Origin: Clostridia bacterium
Lineage (GTDB): Bacteria; Bacillota; Clostridia; UMGS1810
Reading direction: 5' to 3'
Length of the DNA: 40,115 nt
Assembly (NCBI GenBank): GCA_017621495.1
Contig: JAGATB010000015.1
Span: 1-40,115 of the forward strand
Under the pieces are notes generated by a model, which had not been told where the DNA came from, did not search any database, and saw only the letters and a program-made list of their open reading frames with translations. Positions 5,677-15,300 of the stretch are shown in pieces; position 1 is the first letter of the stretch, and each line of letters starts with the position of its first letter. The position numbers and the translations under genes are program-made.

Positions 5677-7644
5677 ATGAAATTCAAAAAAGTTCTGGGT
5701 GCTCTCGTCCTGTCTGCAAGCATCATGGTATCCGCCATGCCGGTATCGCAGGCAGCAGGGGAGACACTGGAGGTAATCTTTACCGATGTAACCCAAGATG
5801 ACCTCACCACCCTCACAGGCGAAGCCAAGATACAGGTGAGTGTAAAGGGAGCCGCAGGCGAAGCCACTATAGCACAGATGGCTCTAAGCTTCTCAGGTGA
5901 CCTTAAATACAAATCCATAAGCTTCCTGCAGGGCAGCAATAATCCGCCGGAGTGTTTCCTGTATACACCCAATGCGGCGCTGGCTAATTCCACAGGAGAG
6001 CTGATGCCTAGTATAATATCTACCACATCCATGAGCTTTGCAGATGAGACACCGCTGTTTGTGCTCACATTTGCAGGAGATGCAGGAGACGAGGTCACAT
6101 TAAAGCTTGATGATTTGGCAGATACATACTGCACTGTATCCGGCACAGACATTAAGCCGGCTGAGGTTAGTGAGATAACCGCCAAAGCAGCAAGCAAGGC
6201 AAATGAAGGCAAGACGGCAACAGTCAAAATATCCATGGATAGGGTAAAGGACTTCATAGGCGGCTCGGAAAGCGAAGGCTATCAGTCAAGCGGAGTAGAG
6301 CTCAGAATTACAGGAGAGTCAAGCGGTAAATATACTATCTATACCGTGCTGAACAATACCCTCGTGGCAAAAGGCGGTCACAGAAACAATGAGACTCTGC
6401 CTTCATTTACGGTAGAGAATACAGTATTAAAGGACGATACATATACAGTAGAGCTCTCCGGGTCGGGCTATGTAACATATGTCAGGAAGGGCGTAACCTT
6501 TGATGAGGTGCTTACTATCACCAATGCAGAATTCATACCCGGAGATGTAAACGGAGACGGCATAGTAGATGCCCATGATAAGGAAGAATGTACCAAAGCG
6601 GCAAATGACCCTGCATATGCCCGAGACCTGGGCAATGCGGCAGACTTCAACCGCGACGGCGCCGTAGATAATTATGACCTGGTGGTATTTGAAGGTATAG
6701 AGGACAAGCCCCAGGCAAGCGTGCCCAATAAAATGTCAAAGCCCTCTGTCAGCGGCGGCGATAAGAAGATAACCGTATCCTGGACCAAGCCCGCTGACAA
6801 CGGATCGGCTATCACCGGTTATAGTATAAAGTACGGCACAAACAGCAGTAACTTAAATCAAACAGAGACTGTATCTGATGCTTCCGCAGTAAGCAAGACT
6901 ATAAGTAATTTAAGTAAGGGGACAAAGTACTATGTGCAGATTGCGGCAGTCAATGCCGCAGGTACCGGAGAGTACTCCGACACAGCCAACGCAACCACCG
7001 ACAGCGGAGAAACCGGCGGAGGTGGAGGCGGCGGTGGCGGAGGTGGAGGCGGAGGCTTCACACCAACGCCCGGCACCGTAGCCCCCGTTAACCCTGCAGA
7101 GCCATTCACAGACCTTGGCAATCATGCCTGGGCTAAAGACTCTATATACTCTCTGAAAAATAAAGGGATAATCAGCGGTACAAGTGCCACCACATTCTCA
7201 CCGGCGGATAACATCCGCAGAGGAGACTTTATGCTCATCCTCACCAGAATGATAGGCATCAACGATTCATTCACAGAGAACTTCACAGATGTACCCGCAG
7301 ACAGCTACTACTACAACGCAATAGGCAGCGCCAGAGCTGCAGGCATAGCCAAGGGTGACGGCGACATATTTATGCCAAATAACAGCATCACCAGACAGGA
7401 CTTAATCACCCTGGCATACAGAGCCTTCCTGGCAAAGGGCTACATATCAGAGAATGCAGACACAGCTATCCTCGATACCTTTGCAGATAAAGACTCTATA
7501 TCACAATACGCACTCACAGCCATGGCTTCCATGGTAAACGCCGGCATTATAAAAGGTGACAACGGTAACGTAAACCCCCTCGGCAACGCAACCCGTGCCG
7601 AAGTAGCCGTAATGTGCCACAGACTCACCGCACTTATTAAATAA
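5677..7644 (+). CDS. Secreted S-layer-anchored protein: cohesin-like, dockerin-like, Fn3 and three SLH domains
   Basis: This 655-residue protein begins with a signal peptide (1-26, cleavage near SQA-AG). Residues about 28-165 look cohesin-like: a beta-rich region with MALSFSGDLKYKSISFLQG and PLFVLTFAGDAGDEVTLKL. A two-loop dockerin-like module follows (about 287-345), with calcium loops GDVNGDGIVD and DFNRDGAVD. Then come an Fn3 domain (about 350-443), a linker of 14 consecutive glycines (about 447-460) and three SLH domains starting near 477 (FTDLGNHAWAKDSI), 534 and 603. SLH domains bind pyruvylated secondary wall polymer, so the protein should be cell-surface bound. AAAGGAGGAATATCA gives the start. 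It is the first structural gene behind the predicted invertible promoter. It has no catalytic domain and is more likely a scaffold or binding protein. Confidence 0.85.
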   Translation: MKFKKVLGALVLSASIMVSAMPVSQAAGETLEVIFTDVTQDDLTTLTGEAKIQVSVKGAAGEATIAQMALSFSGDLKYKSISFLQGSNNPPECFLYTPNAALANSTGELMPSIISTTSMSFADETPLFVLTFAGDAGDEVTLKLDDLADTYCTVSGTDIKPAEVSEITAKAASKANEGKTATVKISMDRVKDFIGGSESEGYQSSGVELRITGESSGKYTIYTVLNNTLVAKGGHRNNETLPSFTVENTVLKDDTYTVELSGSGYVTYVRKGVTFDEVLTITNAEFIPGDVNGDGIVDAHDKEECTKAANDPAYARDLGNAADFNRDGAVDNYDLVVFEGIEDKPQASVPNKMSKPSVSGGDKKITVSWTKPADNGSAITGYSIKYGTNSSNLNQTETVSDASAVSKTISNLSKGTKYYVQIAAVNAAGTGEYSDTANATTDSGETGGGGGGGGGGGGGGFTPTPGTVAPVNPAEPFTDLGNHAWAKDSIYSLKNKGIISGTSATTFSPADNIRRGDFMLILTRMIGINDSFTENFTDVPADSYYYNAIGSARAAGIAKGDGDIFMPNNSITRQDLITLAYRAFLAKGYISENADTAILDTFADKDSISQYALTAMASMVNAGIIKGDNGNVNPLGNATRAEVAVMCHRLTALIK

Positions 7645-7687
7645 TTGAGAAAGTTTGGTACACATATTTACATTGCATTCGCAATCT

Positions 7688-7823
7688 CACACAAGCCTTG
7701 TAGGGAACGACGCCCTCGCACACAAGCCTTGTAGGGAACGACGCCCTCGCACACGAGCGTTGTAGGGAACGACGCCCTCGCACACGAGCGTTGTAGGGAA
7801 CGACGCCCTCGTCGTTCCGCTTC
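7688..7823 (+). repeat. Tandem 31-bp repeats of a REP-like family, ending in a palindrome
   Basis: Four contiguous 31-bp units at 7688-7718, 7719-7749, 7750-7780 and 7781-7811, each containing TTGTAGGGAACGACGCCCTC. Units 1-2 begin CACACAAGCC and units 3-4 CACACGAGCG. The last unit continues into TCGTTCCGC, forming the stem GGAACGACG/CGTCGTTCC. The GTAGGG head and CGTC-type stem resemble the REP palindromes at 3054-3448. There are no spacers, so it is not a CRISPR array. Confidence 0.75.
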
Positions 7824-7908
7824 AAGATTATATTAAATAGCTATATCGTCACAAATTGCTATATAGGGTAGATGCGACGTCGTTCCCCCACTTATATACA
7901 ACGCCGTC

Positions 7909-7969
7909 GCCTCTCTATCAAGGCGTACAAGCCCTCGGTTTGCACTCCTTGATAGGGAGAGGCGTTTTC
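7909..7969 (+). terminator. Terminator-like hairpin downstream of the SLH gene
   Basis: GCCTCTCTATCAAGG (7909-7923) pairs with CCTTGATAGGGAGAGGC (7947-7963) apart from a 2-nt bulge, followed by GTTTTC. The loop is 23 nt. It is the best terminator candidate for the TetR/SLH transcript, although it lies 265 bp past the stop. Confidence 0.6.
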
Positions 7970-7990
7970 AAGTAAAAGTTAATAGTTAAG

Positions 7991-8065
7991 AAGTAATAGG
8001 TTATGAACAAAATCGCCATTAGCGATTTTGAACCATACTTATTCACTGTTCACTATTACTTTTTT
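7991..8065. repeat. Intergenic inverted-repeat element
   Basis: AAGTAATAG at the left pairs with CTATTACTT at the right, and the centre holds the perfect stem AAAATCGC (8009-8016)/GCGATTTT (8022-8029). It ends in a T-run. The outer sequence recurs in the hairpin at 36351-36422, which suggests a dispersed element. Confidence 0.5.
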
Positions 8066-8076
8066 CACCGGTTCGT

Positions 8077-8146
8077 CACCAAGCCATAGTAGGGAACGAC
8101 GCCCTCACGCACGAGCGTTGTAGGGAACGACGCCCTCGTCGTTCCG
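8077..8146 (+). repeat. Second cluster of the GTAGGGAACGACG repeat
   Basis: Two units of the family found at 7688-7823 occur in tandem; the second again ends in the palindrome GGAACGACG/CGTCGTTCC and is followed by the same GCTTCAAG tail. The remaining bases to 8302 hold the leader of the next gene; I see no clear housekeeping promoter there. Confidence 0.7.
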
Positions 8147-8302
8147 CTTCAAGGTCATGCAACAAAAAACACACAACCCAATCAATTAACGCCCAAGATT
8201 AAACGGTCAACGAAAGGGGTAATGCACATTTAAGCAGCACTTCGGCAAAATCAAAGGCGTTGATAATATAAAGAAAGAAAACTAAAAAAGGAGACAAAAA
8301 TA

Positions 8303-11300
8303 ATGAAAGGAAAAAGAATTTTATCAATTGTGCTTGCAGTGGCAATGATTTTGAGCACAATGGGTACAGTTGCATTTGCGGCTGAAGATACCGATATTTA
8401 TAGTATCGGCGAAGGAAAAACATATGCAACACTGGCAGAAGCATCAGCTGTTGTAGCGGATACAGACAATGATGGTGCAATAACATACCAGATATATGGT
8501 AAATTGGATATAAGCGACAGAGGATGGCTTAATTTCCGCGGTAATTCAGGAGCAACAACAATTAACTTTGTAGGTATGGATGAAGCTGCAGAGATTTCTC
8601 TTACTCATGACAGCAGTGATAATTGGACACAGATTATGGGAACAGACAACATCAAGATGAATGCGATAAACTATTCCAATCTTACTCTTTCAAAACCAAA
8701 CGGTAAATATGTAGGTGATGCCGCTCACCAGAACAGAATGTTTACAACATGGATGAGGGGTGCTTCCACAAGTGCAACTGTAACATACACAGGTTGCGTA
8801 TTTCCCAACGGTGCTGGCAACAACCAGTACGGTAGAACGGTATATGATGACTGTGATATGTATAGTGAAGACTATTATGCACTCTGGATTTATGATGCTG
8901 GTGACAATTTAAGAGCAGACGGAACTCCTGCTTCAGTAGAAGTTAAGAATTGTGACTTGGTTGCAGACAGAGGTGTTAAGATATATTCCGAGGAACAAAA
9001 CGGAACAGCAGCCTGCAACACTACTATCACAAATTGCACATTTGATATTGAAAGCAAACCTGCTGTAGTTTCTTCTCTTGATGGTACTATCACAATGACA
9101 GATGTTAATTATGATGCTTGTGAGTATGGTCTTCTTGAAACGGGGTATTTGAACGGAAATCCCAAATATGCTCTTGCAAACGTAACAGTTGACGGCGAAG
9201 CACCTAAGTATATTGCAAGTGTTACATCAACAAATCAGTGGGGCGGTACCAGCACTGTTTATGTAACAGATAATGATTATGCTGAACTTGTTGCTGATGA
9301 GAGTTACGAAGAAGCCACAGTTGTAGCACCTGCTGCTATGATTTCAAATGAAAACGGTTCAAAAATATATGATTCAGTTCAGAATGCCATTAATGCAGCA
9401 GCTGAAGGCGACAGCACAATCACACTTCTTGCTGATTTCAGCGGTGATGTAACGGTTTCGCAGCAGGAAGGCATTAACATTACTCTTGATGGTAACGGCA
9501 AAACTTTTTCCGGAACCATATATTTAGACGGTAATTCTCGTCATACCGGTGCGGAAACACTTAACATCACAGGTTTTAATTTTAATGTTGATGCTGTAGA
9601 AGATCATGATTTCATCAGTGCTAACTCAACAAATGGTGAAGATCGTTATGCACACAACGTAACTGTTTCGGATTGTACATTTACAGCTACAGGAAATACA
9701 GATGAGTTTGACGTAGTTGCTATGCGCTACCGTCAGACATACAACATGAATGTAAATAATTGTACATTTACCAATTTACATTCTGCAATGTGGGCTACCG
9801 CTGTATCAAATGGTCTTGTTTTTGACACCATTACTGTAGAAAATTGCAAAAACGGTATTTCTGTGGGCACAAGCCTGGATGTGTATGTAATTAATTCAGA
9901 AATAAAAGCAACTGCAGAAGGTGGATACGGTATTCGTGCAGATGGTGACGGTGCACGTAATTTATATGCTGAAGGTACAAGTATAGAAGCATACTATCCA
10001 GTAATCGTTCGTAAGGCAAATAATGCTGAATTTGCTTTGACAATAGAAGAAGGCTGTGATTTTAGCGCTTCAAACCCTGCCGGATATGACATCGCTGTAA
10101 CATCAGGCAGTGACGATGCAGCTTTAGTTAAGCCTGAAAACGATATAAAAATCACTATAGATGAAACTGTTGATGCTAATGTATTCTCGTCTCATGAGGC
10201 ATCTATAAACGGCGTTTTGTATAAAACACTTGCAAATGCAATTGCAGTAGGCGGTGAAATTATACTTCTTGGTGATGTAGAGCTTAATACGAAATTAAAC
10301 AATCAGACCATAAACATTGATTTAGATGGACATACAATGAATGTAAAAGTTGGTGCTAATTATCTTGTTGGCAATAACAAAATATCAAATGGTACAGTTG
10401 ATATTACGGGTGCATCTTCAACTCAAAACATCTTTGGTCTTGCACAGTATAATAATGCAGCTACAACAATGACAATGGATAATGTAAACTTTATTGGTGA
10501 CGGCTATAATTCTGGTTATGCTGTATTTGAAATCGGAAATTCCGGTGCTGATGTTGCTCTCACAATTATGAATTCCACAATTGACCTTAAAAATGATAAT
10601 GCAGATCAAGGTGGATTTGTGAAAGGTAACAGTTCTGATGATACGTTTATTCTTAATAACACCACCGTGAAACTTGATAACGTAGATATGTTTGTTGTTA
10701 ATGTAAAAGCAGACTTTGATAATTCTAATGTTAAAGCTGAAAATCTTACGGCTACTGCCTTTAGAAACTTTGGTGGAACGGTAAATAATACTATTATCTC
10801 TGTATCTAATGCTGAAAATGGTATTAGAAATAGTAGTGCTGATTACAAACTTGATATTTCAGATAATTCCAGCGTAAAAATTGACGGTTCAACAAACACA
10901 GAAGAAGGCAAAATTGGAGATCTTGTTCTTGCAGCGGGTTGCAAAGTTACTGTTGACAGTACTTCAGAACTTCTTGTAGAAACTTCAACTATCGCAGATT
11001 CAAACGACGTTGATGGTAATATAATTTCAAAAGCCGACACAGTATACGTTCAGTACAAAAAGACAGACCTCGATACAGCAGGTAAAGACAACCTCGAAGG
11101 CAGCGACACATACGAAATCGTACTTGCCGGTGCAGATGCAGAAAAAATTAATGAACTCGCATCCGCAGACCTCACATTTGACTTTGTAGGCACTCCCTTT
11201 GACAATGCAAACATGAGCTACACCGTAACCGCTGCAAAGGGTGTGACACTCACTCAGATTGGTGACAGATACATGTTCAACTACAACGGTGTTGACAAGT

Positions 11301-12046
11301 ATGAAGAATCCGGTACTGCTATAGTAATCGGTACAATCACTGTTAACGGCTACGGTAGATACACACTTGGTACAAAGGATGCTGATACAAACGCAGTTTA
11401 TGCTACAGAAATCAGAGACAGCATCGTTGATGGTTTTGAAGCTGCAGCTGATTTGGTAATCAACTCCGATATGGTTGAAAACGACGGTATGGTTGGTAAT
11501 ATAGATGAAACCGAAATTAAGGTTCCTGTAAGAGACCTTACTATAGACATCGAATTCAACAACGCTGTAAATGACAACGTAGCTGCATACCAGGATATGA
11601 CAGTTACAGTAAGCGGCGGTGACCTCACTGCAGATAAGGTTATCAAGCTTGGTACAGCTCCTGTTCTTGAAAATACAAAAGCAGCTGTAACATATGCAGA
11701 CGGTTATGAAATTGTCCTCGCAGACGAACTCACCCTTAACACAACCTACGTTGTTACAGTTACCGGCGCCGGCTACAGAACAGCCCGTGCTACTGTAACC
11801 ATGACAGAAGATAAGGCAGTTACCTTCTGGAACAACGTTAAGGACGTAGAGGGTGCTAACTACCTCGCAGGTGACATAGTAAAGGACAACACAATTAACC
11901 TCTACGACCTCTCCGCAGTAGTATCTTACTTCGGTACAAACAACACCGTAACAGCTAAGAGCGACTACGCTAAGTATGACTTAAACCGTGACGGTAAGAT
12001 TGACTCCAAGGACGTAGCATACGTGCTCGTATCCTGGGGTAAATAA
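8303..12046 (+). CDS. Large secreted beta-helix protein with C-terminal dockerin
   Basis: This 1247-residue protein has a signal peptide (cleavage near residue 26, after AFA). The body is repetitive and Asn/Thr/Asp-rich, built like right-handed parallel beta-helix adhesins or lyase-like folds. At least three units open with similar motifs: TYATLAEASAVVADTDND (about 36), IYDSVQNAINAAAEGDSTIT (about 357) and LYKTLANAIAVGGEIILLGD (about 640). From about residue 912 comes a cohesin-like/Ig-like region, then a dockerin (about 1190-1247) whose second loop DLNRDGKIDSKD is canonical while the first (DIVKDNTINLYD) is degenerate. No catalytic lyase motif is recognisable. AAAAAAGGAGACAAAAATA precedes the ATG. 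Codon choice changes near base 11040. It could bind carbohydrate or dock onto a cohesin-bearing surface protein. Function unproven. Confidence 0.75.
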   Translation: MKGKRILSIVLAVAMILSTMGTVAFAAEDTDIYSIGEGKTYATLAEASAVVADTDNDGAITYQIYGKLDISDRGWLNFRGNSGATTINFVGMDEAAEISLTHDSSDNWTQIMGTDNIKMNAINYSNLTLSKPNGKYVGDAAHQNRMFTTWMRGASTSATVTYTGCVFPNGAGNNQYGRTVYDDCDMYSEDYYALWIYDAGDNLRADGTPASVEVKNCDLVADRGVKIYSEEQNGTAACNTTITNCTFDIESKPAVVSSLDGTITMTDVNYDACEYGLLETGYLNGNPKYALANVTVDGEAPKYIASVTSTNQWGGTSTVYVTDNDYAELVADESYEEATVVAPAAMISNENGSKIYDSVQNAINAAAEGDSTITLLADFSGDVTVSQQEGINITLDGNGKTFSGTIYLDGNSRHTGAETLNITGFNFNVDAVEDHDFISANSTNGEDRYAHNVTVSDCTFTATGNTDEFDVVAMRYRQTYNMNVNNCTFTNLHSAMWATAVSNGLVFDTITVENCKNGISVGTSLDVYVINSEIKATAEGGYGIRADGDGARNLYAEGTSIEAYYPVIVRKANNAEFALTIEEGCDFSASNPAGYDIAVTSGSDDAALVKPENDIKITIDETVDANVFSSHEASINGVLYKTLANAIAVGGEIILLGDVELNTKLNNQTINIDLDGHTMNVKVGANYLVGNNKISNGTVDITGASSTQNIFGLAQYNNAATTMTMDNVNFIGDGYNSGYAVFEIGNSGADVALTIMNSTIDLKNDNADQGGFVKGNSSDDTFILNNTTVKLDNVDMFVVNVKADFDNSNVKAENLTATAFRNFGGTVNNTIISVSNAENGIRNSSADYKLDISDNSSVKIDGSTNTEEGKIGDLVLAAGCKVTVDSTSELLVETSTIADSNDVDGNIISKADTVYVQYKKTDLDTAGKDNLEGSDTYEIVLAGADAEKINELASADLTFDFVGTPFDNANMSYTVTAAKGVTLTQIGDRYMFNYNGVDKYEESGTAIVIGTITVNGYGRYTLGTKDADTNAVYATEIRDSIVDGFEAAADLVINSDMVENDGMVGNIDETEIKVPVRDLTIDIEFNNAVNDNVAAYQDMTVTVSGGDLTADKVIKLGTAPVLENTKAAVTYADGYEIVLADELTLNTTYVVTVTGAGYRTARATVTMTEDKAVTFWNNVKDVEGANYLAGDIVKDNTINLYDLSAVVSYFGTNNTVTAKSDYAKYDLNRDGKIDSKDVAYVLVSWGK

Positions 12047-12060
12047 GATAAATTAAGAGC

Positions 12061-12085
12061 GAGCGACTTAAACGTCGCTCCTCTT
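12061..12085 (+). terminator. Hairpin after the beta-helix gene
   Basis: GAGCGAC (12061-12067) pairs with GTCGCTC (12074-12080), followed by CTCTTT. The T-run is weak, so it may attenuate rather than end transcription into the next gene. Confidence 0.5.
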
Positions 12086-12137
12086 TCAAGACCCGTAAAC
12101 CACACAAATTTTTATAACATTTTACGAGTCTTGAAAG
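12083..12137 (+). promoter_or_regulatory. Leader hairpin overlapping the ribosome binding site of the small membrane-protein gene
   Basis: CTTTCAAGACCCGTAAA (12083-12099) pairs with TTTACGAGTCTTGAAAG (12121-12137) with one mismatch. The right arm runs into GAAAGGGG, the ribosome binding site 10 nt before the ATG at 12151. Folding would partly hide that site and could control translation. Confidence 0.5.
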
Positions 12138-12150
12138 GGGAATCACACTA

Positions 12151-12357
12151 ATGATAATACTCATCACAATTTTACTCTTTCTTATTGCGCTGTATATATA
12201 CTTTGCGCACTGGCTTGTTTTCAAGCGAAAGCGGGATTATATCCTTTTGGAGATAAACCGTTCACCAAACATCGAGAGAGAAACATTGTACAGACAGAAA
12301 CTAAAGGAATTGTATCTTGAATCCATACCGCTTATCGGTTGGTTATTTAAAAAGTAA
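12151..12357 (+). CDS. Small single-pass membrane protein (paralogue of 39223-39465)
   Basis: This 68-residue protein has an N-terminal hydrophobic segment (about 2-21, IILITILLFLIALYIYF) followed by a basic motif FKRKRDYI and a charged amphipathic stretch ending in YLESIPLIGWLFKK. The topology suggests a membrane anchor with a short cytoplasmic tail. Another gene in this window (39223-39465) has the same plan and shares FKRKRDYI and ESIPLIG, so this is a real, conserved small-protein family that I cannot name. It sits between two very large secreted-protein genes, 23 bp upstream of the second. A role in their secretion or cell-wall delivery is possible, but inferred only from position. Confidence 0.7.
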   Translation: MIILITILLFLIALYIYFAHWLVFKRKRDYILLEINRSPNIERETLYRQKLKELYLESIPLIGWLFKK

Positions 12358-12380
12358 AAAATACAAAGGAGACGATTGGC

Positions 12381-15300
12381 ATGACACACAAAAGATTTCT
12401 ATCCCTTCTCTTAAGCATACTTATGCTTATATCCCTTCTCCCCGCCGGGGTCACCTTTGGCGCAGACACACCTACACACCGTGATGTGTTCCTGCATGCA
12501 CTGGGTGATAATCCCAAGGTGACCAAGGATGTAAGCACCGTGTATATGGGCGAGACCACAGAGCTGTATTTCGCCATTGATAATCCAAACATGGGTGAGT
12601 ATAAAGCCGGGAAGCATCTGCAGCCACAGTATGACCTTAACGGATACACCGTTAAGATATACTTTGACCCGGCATTTTTTGACTATGCCGGCGACTCCCA
12701 ATTTCCTATAGATTATACCATACCGGATACTATGATACCCTCTAGCGGCAGCGGCTCGGAGAATGTGGGCGGTGAGGAAGTAGAGGACACCCCCCAGATA
12801 GGCGGCTACTACCCGTACAGACATGCCGGTGGCAGTGAAAAGGTAGGAAATAAGCTGTATAAGACAGCCTATGTCACGGTTTTTTTCAGCGGTAAATATC
12901 TCCCTGAGAAAACATGGGACGGTTGGTACAACCTATGCAAGCTGCCCCTTACTCCACTCAAAACCGGTAATACGGACGTATTTATAGATGTTGACGGCTC
13001 GGATGAGCTCACCTTGGAGCTCTTTGCCAAGAATGTGGAGGATGAGCCCTTTGCACAGACCTTCACCTACAGTGCACGCAACGGTGGATATCATCATATA
13101 ATCATCAAAGATAAGTCCAAGCCATCTGCACCTACAGCTACTCCCAATTCAGGCAGATATGTTGAGACGCAGTATGTGACTCTGGAGGCAGAGGAGGGCT
13201 GTGATATATACTACTCCACAGATGGAGAGAGCTTTGTACCCTACACCAAGGGCGAGAAGATAGAAGTAAAGTGGACAGGGGATATCAGCTGCTATGCCGT
13301 AAGACAGTCCGACGGCAAGCAGAGCAACACCGTGGTATTTAACTACGAGATAGTGCCTAAGGCACCCCTGCTCTTTAACGAAGACAAAACCACCCTCACT
13401 CCCGGTGTGCACAGTGAGTACAGTAACTTTACTGTATATGCATCATATGAAAACCCGTTCGCACCCATAAGTGATGAAATGCGTATATACTATACATATA
13501 CAGACATTGATACTGATGATATAGCTGACGGCGGCAGCAATCCCGCTGCCGAGTGGGCAGGGGTACCGGCAAGTACTCAGCGTATACTTATAGACAAGAC
13601 CTGTACCGTGAGACTCGTTACCAAGAATGTGGTTACAGGCGAGCTGAGTGATGTATCTGTGTATTACCTGGGTGTCAAGCCCGGTAAGGTTACAGCCGAC
13701 CCGGTATCCGGTGAATACGACACCAAGATAGATGTAGAGCTCACCACAGATACCGTGGGTGCACGTATATATTATACCACAGATGGCTCCGACCCACGTA
13801 CTAACGGTATGGAATACACCGTACCCGTAACCATCAGCCGTGATACCACCCTAAGAGCTGTGGCACACTATGACGGACAGTATGGTGATATCTCATCCTA
13901 TTACTATCTGATATCATATTATGATGATTACGGCGTAGATGCGTTCTATCCCTCCGGTGTATATGAGGGCAGTGTCAATGTAACTCTCACTGCTGCCAAT
14001 CCGGAGAACTCTGTAATCTACTCCACAGACGGCGGCAACACATGGCTGACATATGATGAAGTACTAAATATAGATAAGGACACCTTGGTTATAGCCAAGG
14101 CCATAGGCAAAGACGGCAAATCCGGTGATGAATACAGGTTTACATATAGGATTAAGCCCTTACCTCCGGAGTTTGCTCCCGAGAGCACTCAGTTTACCAA
14201 TGCAGATAAGATTACAATCTACAGCCCGGAGAGTACCAATGAGACCACGAGCCGTTACAAGCTGTATTACACACTGGACGGTTCCGACCCTGTAACGAGC
14301 CCCAACCGCCGTGAGGCTAATGACGAATCCGATTCTGTCACCATAACCATACAGGGCTATACTGTGATATCGGCAGTGGTATTAAAGGACAATACTGGCT
14401 ATTCAAATGTAGTCACACACTCATACGATATAGTTACCAAGAAGCCCATCAAGCCCATCACCACATTAACTCCGGGAGATTATACTGTAAAGATAGGCGA
14501 TACTGCCGGCTACAGCACACAGTTTATGCCTGTGCCAAACGGTACTAAGATTTACTATACACTAAGCTATGGCGGCGGTTTCTGCCCGGACCCGGTGCCC
14601 GGTGTATATGGCACCATAGAATACGACGGTACACCCATAGATATCAAGGGTGATACCCTCATCAAAGCCGTAGCAGTAAATATATTCGGTGTTAAGAGCG
14701 ACATAGGTATATTTGACTACACTGTAACCCCCGAAGCACCCAAGGCGGCTCCGAGTGCCACTATAAACGCAGATAATCTGCCTGTGGTTCCCGTTGATGC
14801 AGTTACGGGCAGTACTGTGAAATATGATGTAAACGGCGTTACCAATGAATTTGTAACCCACAGCGGCAGATTTTATATTGACACAGCCACCGGCAATGCC
14901 TACGAAGATGAGGACTGCACCAAGCCTCTTGGCACGGCAAACGATGCCGATATAAAGGCACCGGCTGTGCTTACCATATCTGCTGTGCTTGACGGTGTAG
15001 AAAGTCAGCAAAATAAATACACCTATGACATAACCTCCGATGATATATTGGCTTCTCCCTATGCAGACAAAGAAATGGGCACCTATGAGGAAATCAATAT
15101 AGACGGAGAAAATAATTTGCTTTTGGTAAAGCTGTATTCAATCAATAACGGTGATACTATAGAATACCGTTTCGGCAACGACGGTACATGGACTGAGTAT
15201 GATTCTGACTGTGTCAAGCTCACAGAAGACACAGTCCTGCAGCTACGCTCCGTAAAAGGGGATAAGGTGAGTGCTGTAGTGAGCTATGTATATAACTTCG

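Noticed and set aside
5265..6257. 330-codon minus-strand ORF
   Set aside because: It lies antisense to the TetR and SLH genes, which have clear domains and ribosome binding sites; composition is that of a shadow frame.
7688..7823. CRISPR-like regular repeats
   Set aside because: The 31-bp units are directly adjacent with no unique spacers, and no cas genes are nearby; the palindrome and GTAGGG head fit a REP-like family.
7637..7825. Minus-strand ORF of 62 codons with repeated peptide
   Set aside because: It is only the translation of the tandem DNA repeats; it has no ribosome binding site and the peptide repeat mirrors the nucleotide repeat.
8186..8216. Second SigI-type promoter before the beta-helix gene (CGCCCAAG...CGAA)
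   Set aside because: The C-rich element is weaker and the spacing to CGAA is about 3 bp shorter than at 1678; the match is too loose to claim.
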